Positions 11,037 to 23,869 of a stretch of 64,000 nt of DNA are shown here, one piece after another. Both the position numbers and the translations under genes were made by a program. How positions within the stretch are numbered: the first letter of the stretch is position 1; the number at the start of each line of letters is the position of its first letter. The notes under the pieces are model-generated. The model was not told the DNA's origin and searched no databases. It saw only the letters and a list, made by a program, of their open reading frames with translations. The stretch comes from Paragordius varius (taxonomy: Eukaryota; Nematomorpha): the NCBI GenBank assembly GCA_964247055.1, contig OZ176054.1, positions 6,696,001 through 6,760,000 on the forward strand. Direction: 5' to 3'.

Positions 11037-12460
11037 ATAAATACCAATTTTCAGTCTAAAAAACATTTTTCAGTCAATCAAAACAATTTCCCAATCAAAC
11101 TAAACGTTTTTCCAGTCAAATGAAACCATTTCCCGGTCAATCGAAAGTTTTCAGTCAAGCAAAATGAGCTTTTATTTTTAATGATAAATATCAAAAGGAA
11201 TAAAAAAATTTTTGACAGTACAATTAATAAATGCATTTTTTGATAAATAAAAATCTGATATTGCGCAATCTGTAAATGATATACTATTTTTTTATAGGTG
11301 TAATCCATTTGCACATCGTACCCCAGATCATTCAAATCTCCTATAAAACACTCATATAAACTCTAAAAATTAATTGGGTGTTTCTAGGCTGAATTTACTC
11401 ATAATTAATATTATTCGGCATAGTTTATCATTTTTTCTAAACTTAGGCATATAATTCTGTTAACTTAAATTTAACATTGCCATAAAAATAAGCTTTTTTT
11501 AAAAAATATTATTTATGGTTAAGGAGTAAGATGAACCAAACAGAAAAGAAATATTAATAGTAGTAGAGATATACCCAATTTATTATTGTAAAGATTTAAA
11601 GGGGGAGACAGACATGTTTATTATGAATATGAAATGTGTGAGGTTAAGTTCGAAGCGTAAAATGTATTCAAAAAATAAAATTTTAACTAAACCAGCAACG
11701 CAGTTAACACTTTCTTACCTTTCCACTATTTTGCCCTAGTATACATTTTGGGAAAGTTTTGTGTACCAGAGCTCAATTTTGTAAATAAACTACTGTAAGT
11801 AAAATTGAAATATTATCAAACATTGTTCTCCTTTATTAGACAAAACGCTTATATTTGTGGCTTATAATGTCTGAAATTGGGACAGCTCCAAAACATGATT
11901 GAAACGAGCAGCTGATATCAAATAAAATTTATCGAGTTTTTGCTGGTAAAATGTGGCCTGAAAGCTTTGTAAATAATGATTTACATTTTATAACCATAAT
12001 ATAAATGTAATTGCCTGTTACATTAGCGTCAAAAATTTATTTAAAATAGCGGCAAAAAAGGTTTAATGAGAATTTTTTTACAATTTTGCACATATTTGAA
12101 AAAAATTGTATAATCCGCCTAAAAAACAAAGAAAGCATTATTTGATTTCAAATTATTAATCGCTCTGGGATTCAAAACTAGCCCAAAAGGTAATGTAAAT
12201 TTAAAAATAAATAACAATGCAGTAATGAGCGTCGAAAGTATTATTTTATTAGTATGTTCATTATGATAAAAAGTTATTTATCTTATTATATTTATCATTA
12301 AAAATAAAAGCGTTTTATTTGATTGGGTAATGTTTCGATTGACTGGGATATCGTTTCTATTTGAGAACACGTTTCGTTTGATTAGAGAAAATATTTAGGG
12401 CTGGGAAATTGTTTCGTTTGATTGGAAAAACGTTCTTTTAGACTCTCGGAAATGGTATAT
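11037..12460. mobile_element. Foldback-like element with inverted arrays of about 21-bp iterons (type 1)
   Basis: The left arm (about 11037-11165) holds about five units of roughly 21 bp built on CAGTCAATCAAAACATTTCC. The right arm (about 12310-12450) holds the same motif in reverse complement, as GTTTCGTTTGATTGG units. The outer ends are imperfect inverted repeats: ATAAATACCAATTTTCAG on the left mirrors GGAAATGGTATATAT on the right. The 1.1-kb centre has no coding frame I recognise. A short frame on the minus strand across the left arm reads as a seven-residue repeat only because the unit is 21 bp. No target duplication is certain. Confidence 0.7.
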
Positions 12461-15400
12461 ATATTCATTGATATGTGATTTTGAAATAGTTGGTACTGAT
12501 CAAATATCACTTAATTTTGATTGATTTTCTGAAAAACTCGTCAAACTTTCTCTTTTCCTGAATTTTATTTATATAAAATTTATTTGCAAAGCGGACAGTA
12601 TTGCTTCAATTAAATATCATTAATGTTGTAAGGATTGAATTAAATTTAAGAATTCTTCCCAACCTACAATGTTAATAATTTAATATATGCACTTCCAATG
12701 TCATCAATATTCCCTAATTATAAAAACAAGACAGGTTTTGTGAATGTTTTTGTTGGGTTTAATATAAAAATATATTAATTGGTGCAGTATAAAAATTAGA
12801 GATGAATGTTAGATCTTACGCATGATTTGATCGGAATCATAATCTACAAATATAACTGTACATATGTACCATTTAGGTGTCCAAATATCCCTAAAATAAT
12901 TTTATAAGGATATTATTTCTATGTTTCTTGTCAAATCCTGAAAAATTTAGCATAGAAATTAAATTAAAAATTTACGAGGCATGGAAGCTTGTTCGATTTG
13001 ATTAAGCATAGTGCGGCAATCTAATGGCGGAAATAATAATTCAACATAATATGGGCAAAGCAATGTTGCTCTGTGTAAACAAAATTTTGATAACCTCCGA
13101 ATTTAGTTTAAAATTAAAAATCTAACGACTTTTACTAATAATACTGATTGATATTTTATTTATGCCACAATCCGTATTATACATGGAAAAACAAAATTTG
13201 AGACATGTATTAATCCATTTTGTTGGAATATCCAAAACCTTTCCTACTACCCGAAACATATATATAAGTTGGATAATTGAAGCTTTCAACTATCAAATGT
13301 ATATCTATATTTTTTGTTAACGTGTTTTGAAATAAATACATTCAAAGTTATATATCACCTGTAATGGCTTCGAAAGCGTCTTAATATTAGATAAATTTAC
13401 ACCTTCGTTTCCCGCTTAGAATCTAAATTTTATGTATTTAAAATCAAAAAAAATATAACACCGTTAATCTTCCCAATATGTTTGGTGCTTGAGTCTATAT
13501 TAAAAATTTACCACTTTCCCATGTAGTCAAACCTGCATACTTAATTTTACCATACTTTCCATTAGTGAGAATCTTTGTGTTATCATATTCAAAGTATTAT
13601 TTAAAATAATATGTAGCAATTATATAATTTAAATTAGCTTTTTTCTTTTTGTCTCCTTTTTAACTTTATTTGATAATTGTGTTTTACTTTGATTATATAA
13701 ATTTCCAGTTACATTATACTGATAAATATATGTTTACCTGATCTTGTTTTACACATATTTTTTTATATGATGTCTAATTTTAACATTTATTTGGTGATCA
13801 ATGCTCTAAGCAAGTTACATCTTTTAAATTACATATAAGAGTTTTTTTGGCCAAAATTAAAGAGGTTTGCATAAAAAGCTAACTACTTTCATATTTTACG
13901 TTTAAACGGCTTATAAAATCTTAGTGTAATAAAGAGTTATAATAATTTATTTCCTGGTGGTATAATAAATGCGTTGTAGTACTAAAATGTATCATATATA
14001 ATGGTTTATAAATAGATATTAATTACCTTTTATTTATTAAAAAAATTATTTTAGAATTCAATATAGTACCTCAAAAATGAGCCCATAATTTGTAAAGAAA
14101 TGGTTCATTTTGCGGTAAAAAACTATTGGTCTGTTTTTAATTGGTTGATATTTTATTTTCTGCTCGAATTAACATATAATTGTGATTTGGATCTGTAAAA
14201 CCGCTTATAATTGCAGCCTTTCGCGCTAGGCCAAACTATAAATCTCGCACCGTAAGATTCAGGCTAATGGCTCTTTCCCTCAGGGTTTCAGCAAAAATAG
14301 GTGCCCTAAAATTTAAAATTAACCAAATTAATTTATAATATTTTTGTAAATGTTTGATCAACTTTAGAAAGGTCATTTTTTGTTATTATTATTAAACGGA
14401 AAATTATATAGAAAATTGTATTTCCATAACATATTATTTAAAATTTATTATATATGGTAGAATATTTCGAAATAACCTGTTTTCATATTATAAAATTTAG
14501 ATATATTAAGTTTTCTATACTCATTATGTCGGAGTATGATATTTCTTCATTTTTTTCCCTAAACTTCAATTTTTATTAATTTTTTTATTTTTTGCATAAA
14601 CGAATTTGAGTTATTTTGTTGAAGCGTACCTCAAACTATTTTGAAGCATAATGAAAACGGTGCAACACTTTAAGATATAATAAAACCCTTTTTATAAATA
14701 ATTCAATGATGTTGAACATTACTATAGGTTGAGAATTTTAATTTAAAGGCTTGTTTGCTTGCAAATTTTGGTGAATTTTTGTGAAAAAAACACAATATTT
14801 CTGAGTAAGAAAGTTTAGCATTATAAAATTAGCCGTTTATATCGTTTCCATCGTGCTGGAAATAGTGTGAAGTACGCTTTAACAAAATTTTAATTAAATT
14901 GAAAGTTTGCATTTATAAAATATATTTAGTTGATATCAAAATTTAGCATATATTTAAAATCATTGCAAAATGTCTGAATTTTTGTGTTTTTTTTAAGAGA
15001 ACAGTCCATTTTAAAAGAGCCAAAAAATTTGAGACTTTCTGAGCCCACATCTAACAATTTAAAATTTTTACAAATATTGTTTTGCTTTTTATATGCATTT
15101 TATGTTATATTTTAGTGATGTTTTTTGAAATAAAACATTTAGTTTTCACCAAAAAATATATTTGAAAAAAATTGCGCTTCTTTTGCAATTATACGGAGTA
15201 CTTACCACAAAGTGTAAATAATTTTATTTAATAAAAGGGGTAAAACCAAAAGCACCATGATAATCGTGTTATTTTCCTATCAGGACATATACATATTTTA
15301 TCAGGATATTTTTTGGTGGAAACTGTGTAATATATCACACCAATGGTATAAAAAGCAGGCAAAATATGTTTTAATTTTGTACTGCGTCAAAGTTCAAAAT

Positions 15401-16150
15401 ATCTGGTCACATTAATATATATATATATATATATAGCATATGTGCAAGTGTGCAGTCATGCAAAAATATAACTCACAATTTTCGCTGATGACACATTTAG
15501 TTTTATAAGCTACAATATTATTCTGCAAAAATATCTTTCTTTGAGATAATAAACTTTATAAAATCTATCAAAATCAACACATTATTAAACTAATTTGTTG
15601 AATTGGTTGCGCATATTTCTCGTTACATCTATAATGAAATTAAGATTTATCGTATAGAATCTACAAAACATAAGTGTGTCGCATAAATATTAAATTTATT
15701 TGGTGTTATTGTACAATCAATGATTCTTTTTTGCTAATAAAACTTTAATAATAAAGGCTAGTTAATAATTTGGAAAAAAAGTATTACCCAAAATATAGCA
15801 AAAATCGGTTTTGTTTGATACTTTTACCATTTTTTGACTAATGAGGATATCGAGTGCTTTACAATAAAAATTTAATTATTCGTTACCCAAAAATTTTGCT
15901 ATCGATCCTGAGTCATTTAGTTTTACCATAATTAACAATAAAATCATTAATAATTACTAGGAAAAGTCTGTTTGCTACATTTTAAAACTACGCGTTCATA
16001 TCCTTCTATAAATTAACTATGTATATATAGTTATACTTATCAAAGCGAATTGCCTGAGCATAAATTGTGTCTTTTCGTATGCTAAAATTTTAAATCTAAT
16101 TTACCTTGAGAAAGAACCTTTAAAATGAATATATATTTATAGGAAAATTT
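12461..16150. other. No gene seen; AT-rich, one TA microsatellite
   Basis: I find no coding blocks or paired splice sites. A short TA-dinucleotide run lies at about 15415-15435. Confidence 0.5.
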
Positions 16151-16159
16151 ATATACAGC

Positions 16160-16445
16160 AGGGTGTCCAACGTAAATGGCTTGGTGGACTACAATCCGGC
16201 GGGCCGCATTCATAATATTAGGGACGTTAATAAATATTTTATCAGATGCAAAAATAGTAAGACTGTAAAATGCAACACAATATATATTTTTCAGTTCATT
16301 GTTCGTAAAATTTGTTTGAAAAACATCCGTGTTAGTAAGATTTTGTGAGCATATTTCTGCAAATTATGGCTATTCCATATTTTTCGCGGGCCACCCATAA
16401 TGCGGACGGCCGCATGCAGGATCTTGTATCAAAGGGTGCCAACAT
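16160..16445. mobile_element. Possible decayed hAT-type MITE
   Basis: A GC-rich island opens with CAGGGTGTCCAAC and contains GGCGGGCCGC and GCGGGCCACCC, motifs common in short hAT elements. The right end is not a clean inverted repeat, and no 8-bp duplication is clear. Similar GCGGGC islands occur near 29485-29560 and 60195-60410. Confidence 0.3.
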
Positions 16446-18062
16446 TTAGAGCTTATTTTCTACCTTTATAAACCAAATTTCACGCAAATAAGGAATTGGG
16501 TTAAAAATTTGAGTTAAACACCATATTACAGAAACAAATGTAAAGAACCAAAAATACCAAACATCTGTAAAAACTTTACAATTGTGAAATGGTTTCATGA
16601 ACCAATCAAAAATTATAGAAAATTTATCATTAATGGCATAACAAATTTAGAAAATCTTAGTTTTTTTTCTAGATAAGTGATATCAGCCTGTTTGTAGAAT
16701 TTTTGCCATTTTTCTTATTTGGTGTTTTCCTATTTATGAAGGTTTAAAAAATCTATCTTATTTTTATGTGAAATTTTACAAATGGTATCAACTGAACCCC
16801 AAATTTTGATAAATTATGTATGTATCTAAATTCCAAATATACCGTATCCATAGATACTAAAAATATTTTATTAATCTTCACACCAATAAAATTACCATTA
16901 TAGATGGCACATATATCGTCAGTGAAATTATAGGTATATTTCCCTATATCGCCTATAAATTACTTGAAAGTGGTTAAACCATTTGCGGATTGCCATTTTA
17001 CCACTATTCAATTATGATTAAATCAACTTTTTCTCATTTTGTCTGTTGTAAATATACAAAGTTTAGGAAACAAAATACCTGCTTGATGTTCCAATACAGA
17101 TTTTGCTGTAAAATATTAGCATAAAATCTAATTTTTAAGCTATGTAAAATGTTTGTAATATATCCAAATAGTATACAAAAGTGCAAAATTATTAATATAA
17201 TTAATAGACAGTTTGGTGTGTCTTGTAAAATTTGAAATCTATATGGTTTAAAATATATGAGAGAACGGGAGATCTGGGGGACTTATAGAAAATAACCGAA
17301 AATGAGATGATATTGAATTGAAGTTAAAAGCTAAAAAACCGGTTAATTTAACAGAATAAATCCTTTTCTATTTTTGCAGGCATAAACCAATATTTATCTA
17401 TTTACAAAATTAATAAACATATAAGAAATAAAAAAGACCTCTTTATTTTCCACTCCGCCAAGATCTGCCACTTAAATATTTATGAAAGGGTGCAGAAAAG
17501 AAGAATTGATTAAACAGATTTTGTCCTTAACATTCAATTTTAACCTAAAATAGGGAAATGTCCAACTCTTTGTGTTAATCCGAGATTAGAAGCTGTGCGT
17601 AAATAGGAAATTTTTGCAAATACCATATCCCTCATAGTTAAATAATCGGTTTGCAAAATATATGTTTATTAACATTCTCCTATAAGTTATGTTTTAATAT
17701 GGATTTAAAGCGAAACATTAAACGGCCAAGGCGCAAGATTCATTTTCAAAATCCACATCAACTTTTGACCACAAATTTTTCTCTAGACTTTTAGAAACTC
17801 GCTAATATAGGTTTTGAAGTTATCCAATTTCTCGAGTCCAAAAATTTAAAAAATGTAATATTTTATTCACTAGGAAACAATGTTTATTAATTAGCCTTTA
17901 ACCTAAACATTCAAAATAGTAGTTAATTTGCAAGTTAAAAATTATGGGTAATAAAACTACCCCAAAATGTAATTGTTTACTAAAAATATAAACTTTATGA
18001 AGTATAACTTAAATAAGCATGTGGTAACACAAAAGACAAAACATACGTTTTTACTACCGCCA
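16446..18062. other. No gene seen
   Basis: AT-rich sequence with no recognisable coding blocks or repeats. Confidence 0.5.
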
Positions 18063-18351
18063 ACTCTTAACAGTGGCGTACCGAGCATTTGCGGCGCCCG
18101 GGGCATAAAAATTTTATGGCGCCCCCCCCCCCCCCCCCTTTTTTTTAAAAAGCCAATAATACAATTTAGTAAAAAAAATACAAACGTTGTAACCTAATCA
18201 CCATAGATAAGACATCACAGTCATATAAATTTTAAATCTATATATATATATATCTATATCAGGGCTTCTTAAACTATGGGTCGCGTAGCAAAATTATGGG
18301 GTCGCGAGTGATAAAATTAAATTTACAAAAAATGTTTTTTAACTTGTAAAA

Positions 18352-18913
18352 TCTATATGTTTATAAAAATGGAAAATGCGGCTTTGTGTGTTTTCGGAAA
18401 ACCGGTAGACCCATTCATATCCAAATGTCGAAATTATATAATCATTAATGAATGCCCCGACAATAGCTTCGTCTTTTTTTGAATTAGGCCCCCAGTTCGG
18501 GTCCACCCAGTGTAAAAAACGGGTTTTGAAAAATCGGGTCTTTGAGACAATTATCCTGAAAACGTGTTGGACCATTCGATTTCACATATACTTTTTTTAC
18601 TTATTTCAATTGCGCCAAACATAGTCCTCGCTTTTTTAATTTCGGCCCCTTTTTTACCCCCCCCCCCCCCGTAAAATGCCATTTTTTTCAAAAAAATTGT
18701 CCACAAAAATAATTTTTTGAATCTATTTTTCGCCCTAGGTATGAGACCGTTTGGCCCAAGTAAACAATATATTAGTATGAATGCACCGTTTTAAAATTTT
18801 ATGAGATCATAGCTATTAAATAATGTTTCGAAATACTTTTTTATAGCGCCCCCTCCCACCCGGAAGTCCGAAGGACTTCCTCGGGCTGCTTAGCAGCCCG
18901 AGATTTTCGCTAG
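18352..18913 (+). mobile_element. Short non-autonomous Helitron
   Basis: It begins TCTATATGTTTATAAAAATGG, with the 5' TC and following AT-rich start usual for Helitrons, and is preceded by A. It ends with two adjacent hairpins (18862-18880 and 18881-18901) and then CTAG before a T, the Helitron 3' signature. There are no inverted terminal repeats and no target duplication. It lacks Rep and helicase. Longer and partial relatives are at 25169-26642 and about 30838-31154. Confidence 0.85.
18862..18901 (+). repeat. Double hairpin at the Helitron 3' end
   Basis: GGAAGTCCGAAGGACTTCC is directly followed by TCGGGCTGCTTAGCAGCCCGA. Both are near-perfect palindromes, 9 bases before the terminal CTAG. 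Rolling-circle elements use such a hairpin as the transposition stop signal. The copy at 25169 has a degraded version. Confidence 0.85.
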
Positions 18914-19434
18914 TTATATATAAAAAAATGTTTTTGTTGCATATATTGAATTGATCTTATGATAATGGCGAACAATAATGATTTAAAAAATAATTGATAT
19001 AGGAGAATTTTACAATACATAAACAGAATTATAATGCATTTTATTTAATAAAATATTAATTATATGATTTTATCACTTGGAAAGTAAAAAAGCAACTAAG
19101 AGAAAAAATATCTTTTATGTAAAAATTTTTCTGGCTTTGGATAATGCAAATTATCAATTATATTATTAAAATCTATCATATTTTTCTTTTTCCACTCTCA
19201 ACAATGTTAAATCATTCTGTTTTATGGTACTAATTAGGTGAATAATATAGAGTATATATTTTAAGGATTATTACCTAATTGCTGAAAAATCTCATTTGAA
19301 AGTTCTTATTATTTTTGCATAATTAAAATTTAATTTTAAAAAATCATTTAGGCGCCCCTAAATAACGGCGCCCGGGGCATGATGCACCCCCTTGCCCCCC
19401 CCCCCCCCCCCCTCGGTACGCCCCTGACTCTTAA

Positions 19435-20204
19435 CATCACAATTATATTGTAAGTAATAGGTTTATTTGATAATGTTTCAGTAAACTTCGTAATTTAATT
19501 TATTTATTCATAAATCTTAATGCATACCAAAGCTTGCCGTATTAAATTTCAAGGTGTCTCCATCAGTAATTTCTGATATATAATAGAATAATAATTAATT
19601 TACCATATTTTATGGAATAGACATGATTCATTTTGAGTATTAGAAAAACTAATAGAGTATAAAAATACATTTTGTTGAAAAAATTATTGAAATTATAAAT
19701 ATGTAAAATTATAATATTCATTTCTATTTTTAGCGTAAGTTTGAGTACAGCGGTTATCACAATTCGACTGTTTATTATTATATATTAAGTACATTCTATC
19801 AAATAATAACCATGATTATTAAACAAATATTTTAAATTTATTAGTCGTTTGAAAAGAAAATATATATACAAAAGCAAAATATCTAACACAAATTGTAAAA
19901 ACATAATATAAATTTTTTTTTAAATATTAACATGGTAAAAACTTGCGTTTTTATAGTTAGAAATGATTTATGTTAAACGCATAGAGATAGATAATGCCTA
20001 TTAGATTTTATTTGTGTTGTTAGATTTGGTTTTGATGTTTTACCATTACTGCCTTCAAGATGAGAACCTGTAGTTGATAAATGCCTTGATATTTATTTGC
20101 CAGGATGTATAAGTACTTGATGTTTAAAAAAATAGGTATTATTCGAATTCTCTCTCTTAATTGGTGCCGTTATTTTTCAAATAAATTTTGCTTTCAAAGA
20201 ATCA
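19435..20204. other. No gene seen
   Basis: AT-rich sequence between the hAT element and the second retroelement-like repeat. Nothing recognisable. Confidence 0.5.
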
Positions 20205-23200
20205 GGAACTTTACTCAATATATATACTATATCCATCAATACATGAAATATAGAATGCAAAGAAACATCACCTAGCCAATCAAGTCTATTCCTTATTTAA
20301 TAACACTAGACAACAAATTTTAACTTTTTTTAACTGCCATTCTTGTAAATTTAAAATTTATTTCATTAAAGTACATAATTAATATATCTGAAAAGAAAAT
20401 TGGTCTAGCATGGAAGAATTTTTTTATATTAGAGTTTATCGATAATTTTTGGCCCCGATTTAACATTAAACTCGAAATTTCGAAATTTAAAAGTTTTAGA
20501 TATGAAGCCAAGTATTTTATATCATTCGAAAGAGCGCAAAAAACTGCATCTTTTAAATGGTAGTAAGTCATTTAAATCAATCGGATGTAAAAGTTATTTG
20601 GATTTAAATGGTCGAAATTTTCAATCCTTAAATAAGTAAATAATTTTCACAGACAAACTAATTTGAAAATCATATAAATTATTTTAATATAATTATTAGG
20701 GTTATATTAGTATTTAATTTTAAAAAAATGTTTGAAAAAGCTTTTGGCTTGCTTTTTTAATAAAAAATATTATTATCATAAATATTTTACCTAGTGGATA
20801 CTAAAATGCATAGTTATAACTGTAAATTTATTCCATAATGGCTATAAAAGAATAAAAATACCTTAACTTTGTTTTTATCTTTAAAATTTCGAAATTATCA
20901 GCATTATAAAGAAAATAAATTAATATTGATGAGATGGTAGTTTTTAAAAAACGAAAAAATTAAAAATAGCTGTTTTGAGTGACATAAAAGCAAAAAAAAA
21001 TGTTTTAATCAAAAAAACTTTCTTGTGTTATCTTTTTTGGACATTCATCACCATCTAAACAAAGTTTGAGCTATTTTCATCCATTAGTTTTAAATATATA
21101 ATAATTAAAAAAAAATGCTCTCGCTTCGCGCGTTTGTCGCTCTTTCTGTCCAATATTAAGTGTCGATGTAATACATATTAGTATGCATTTTATAGAGTTT
21201 TTATTACTCTTTCGAATGATATATTACAAATGGGCATTACTTGTATATTTTCATAAAAAAACATTTTTTAGTAAAATTTTGATAAAGAGGGCGCATAATC
21301 AAAAAAATCAAATTATACAAAATTCTTCCAACGAGTTATAATTTTTTTTTCAGATTTACTGTTAAAATGATACTAAATATTAGAAAATGCAAAAAACTCG
21401 AGTGGCAGAAAAATTTGTTGTCTAGTGTAACTTATGGTAAAACAGAGTCAATTTTACCGAATGACAAAGGATATAGGTGTAGCTACGATTGATTAAATAA
21501 AACGATTAAAATCAGCTTGTGAAACACAGATGAAAGGCGATGAGGGAACCAAGCTGTGAGATGAATTGTTTATTTGGCTCAGCAAACCCTAAAGTAGAGA
21601 GAGAACAAAGCAGATACCCTATTGGGAAATATGATGGTATTTCAGTAAGGCTTTGTGGTCGGTATATTTAATATATAAAAAACACAGATTTTTCGAGAAT
21701 ATATATGACTGCTTTAGCCCCTCATTTCGAGGAATTTCCTTTTTCCGTACAGGTGTTCAGGGGAAATTGGGCGCCTTCCATGCGGGGTTTTATGAAATAA
21801 AATGGTCTCTTGCGCTTTGCTTTAGGCATCTGTTTTAATAAACAAGCAATATCGTTTTTAAGCATTAGTACCTAGGGTCTGGTCAATAGTTTCTAAATAA
21901 TTTATTCTATGCCCGTGTTTACCGTCAAAATAATTTTTATAGCATCTTGGGACACATTGCCTGATCCCAAACGGTTAGCCTTTTTGGGACGAAAAGAGAT
22001 ATTAATAGCATTAGTTATACTCAATCACTAAAGTGGATATATATGTAATAGAATCAACTATGAGAAGTATTATAAGTGCAAAAAATTGGCCGACCTGTTA
22101 TCCAGATTGGCCTTCGCATTTTAAATTCTTATACAAGCATGTGATTTCAATTTCCTTATCAAATAGTAACTGACGATGCCAGGTGCTTAAACAAAAAGAT
22201 TCGAGCCGATGTTACTAAAATTAAAAAGGCACATCCGCGTCACATATAAACCAAAAACCAACGGGTTGGTAGAAGGAGTAAGACAAACTTTGAAAACTAA
22301 ACAGAAATCACCATAGTTAAATCATGCATATAAAGCTACGAACGGCGTTTTATAATGCTACAGATGCGCTTTGTATCCAAAAGATCAAGTTTTCAGCTCT
22401 ATCTAGTGGTTAAAGTCGAACCCGGCCAAATTTATAAAACCTTAATTAGAACGTCGCCGATTTCAGCCCAATCAACATATCTACTTATGAAGATAGATAG
22501 AGTCAGCCGAACACAGGTGGATCAGCTTCAAGAAAAATTATAACATATACGGATACTGATATGGCTCTCGGAGTTGTGACATACTTCATAGCCAATATCT
22601 GCAGCTGAATTCCAAAACATTACAATCTACAATCGACACCACCCTCACCCCAGAAACGATTACTCCGGTAAATCAATGTGCATTATTTCTTCTTTTCTAA
22701 AGAGCAAATAATAACAAAATACTTGCGCCTAAAAATTCTAACACATTTTTAACTATAATAATTATATTTCAGGATATGTTCTACGGGTATCATAGTAATG
22801 ATCAGTGAGTATTTCAATATATTTGAGATTTCTAATTCGTTTTAACAAATGGAATTTATCAGGAAATATTTATCATCAATGATTACAAAACACAATTAAC
22901 GCGAGAATCGTAAAATATAATTAGCCGATGTAGTGTGTTACTTTCCCTTAGAAAGTTACCAAAACTATAATGTTCGTAAAGTTAGAAATTAATAAAAGAC
23001 ACTTTTGGGTAGAGATCTTAATCCCAAGATTAACTTGCCACACCATAAACGTGAAATAATTATATATTTGTAACATATAAAAGTAAATAGGTTATTTTGG
23101 ATTGGATACTTGTTGGAAATAAGAATGACTAATGAAAAAGATTATATTAAAAATAAGCTCATTCGTTACGAGCAATCACCTTTATTATCATCAAAATAGG

Positions 23201-23790
23201 AATTGCGATTTCAAATAATTTTCAAGGTGACGATAATCTACCCAATTCGTAAAAACACAAAAGTGTAATTATATAAGTGTGGTATCATTACTACTTAATC
23301 CCGACAGTTCCGCTTCTGTTATTATTTTCCGCGTTTAAATTTTTTAAACAACTTTAAAAACAGATTAGATATTTCATCCAAGCTAAAAGCAAATTAAATT
23401 TCCGATCCGATGTATTTCAATGTCATCAGATTATTTTTGTCCACACAATCGACCAGGGTTTCTGCAAACTTATAACCATTCATAGTGTAAGTTTGAGCTG
23501 TTTTTACCAATAAAAGTAAAGACATAATAATTTTAAATTTATATAAAGATAATTTAATCCCACTCACAAGATATATAATTAATTGCCTTTAGAATTCGAC
23601 AGATTTATATGTTAAACCAAACCACGATAGCCGATCATTTAATTAACTCGTTTTATTAACTATCTTTAATCATTTCAAAATAAGTTACCATTTTCAAATT
23701 TATTAACACTCGAACTATATAATATCTACGTATAACTTTGATCGATTAATTGCCAATTCACCTGATATCTTCATTCAACATACACTTGAG
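20205..23790. mobile_element. Decayed retroelement-like repeat, copy 2, interrupted by a 1.1-kb insertion
   Basis: Homologous to 1-2135 in the same orientation. The match is interrupted by the element at 20304-21427. The stretch from about 22680 to 23150 does not align well with copy 1. It is a fossil with many breaks; the Ty3/gypsy-like assignment rests on weak resemblance in the middle part. Divergence between the copies suggests considerable age. Confidence 0.4.
20304..21427. mobile_element. PIF/Harbinger-like non-autonomous element, copy 1, with TAA duplication
   Basis: The termini are inverted repeats CACTAGACAACAAATTTT and its mirror ending TTGTTGTCTAGTG. TAA occurs directly at both sides (20301-20303 and 21428-21430). 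The related site at 95-97 is empty, which proves an insertion. A 3-bp TWA duplication is typical of PIF/Harbinger. No transposase frame is visible. A stretch near 21118-21145 contains TCGCTTCGCGCGTTTGTCGC. Confidence 0.8.
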
Positions 23791-23869
23791 GAATATATGT
23801 TATTTTTTAAAAAAAGTTGATGTTCTATGAAAAGGATAACAAACGTAGATATTTGTTAACAATTAATAA

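Larger units (their letters stand above)
18071..19426. mobile_element. Non-autonomous hAT element with 8-bp target duplication, containing a Helitron
   Basis: The termini are CAGTGGCGTACCGAG at the left and CTCGGTACGCCCCTG at the right, imperfect inverted repeats of a common hAT type. Identical 8-bp direct repeats ACTCTTAA flank it at 18063-18070 and 19427-19434. GGCGCCCGGGGCAT occurs near both ends, next to long C runs (about 18121-18139 and 19394-19412). No transposase is encoded. A Helitron occupies 18352-18913. Just before that, at about 18262, a second hAT-like end (CAGGGCTTCTTAAACTATGG) is visible. Confidence 0.9.

Noticed and set aside
11078-11335. 85-codon minus-strand frame with repeated LTGK-like peptides
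   Set aside because: Same reason: it lies on the left iteron arm of the element at 11037-12460.
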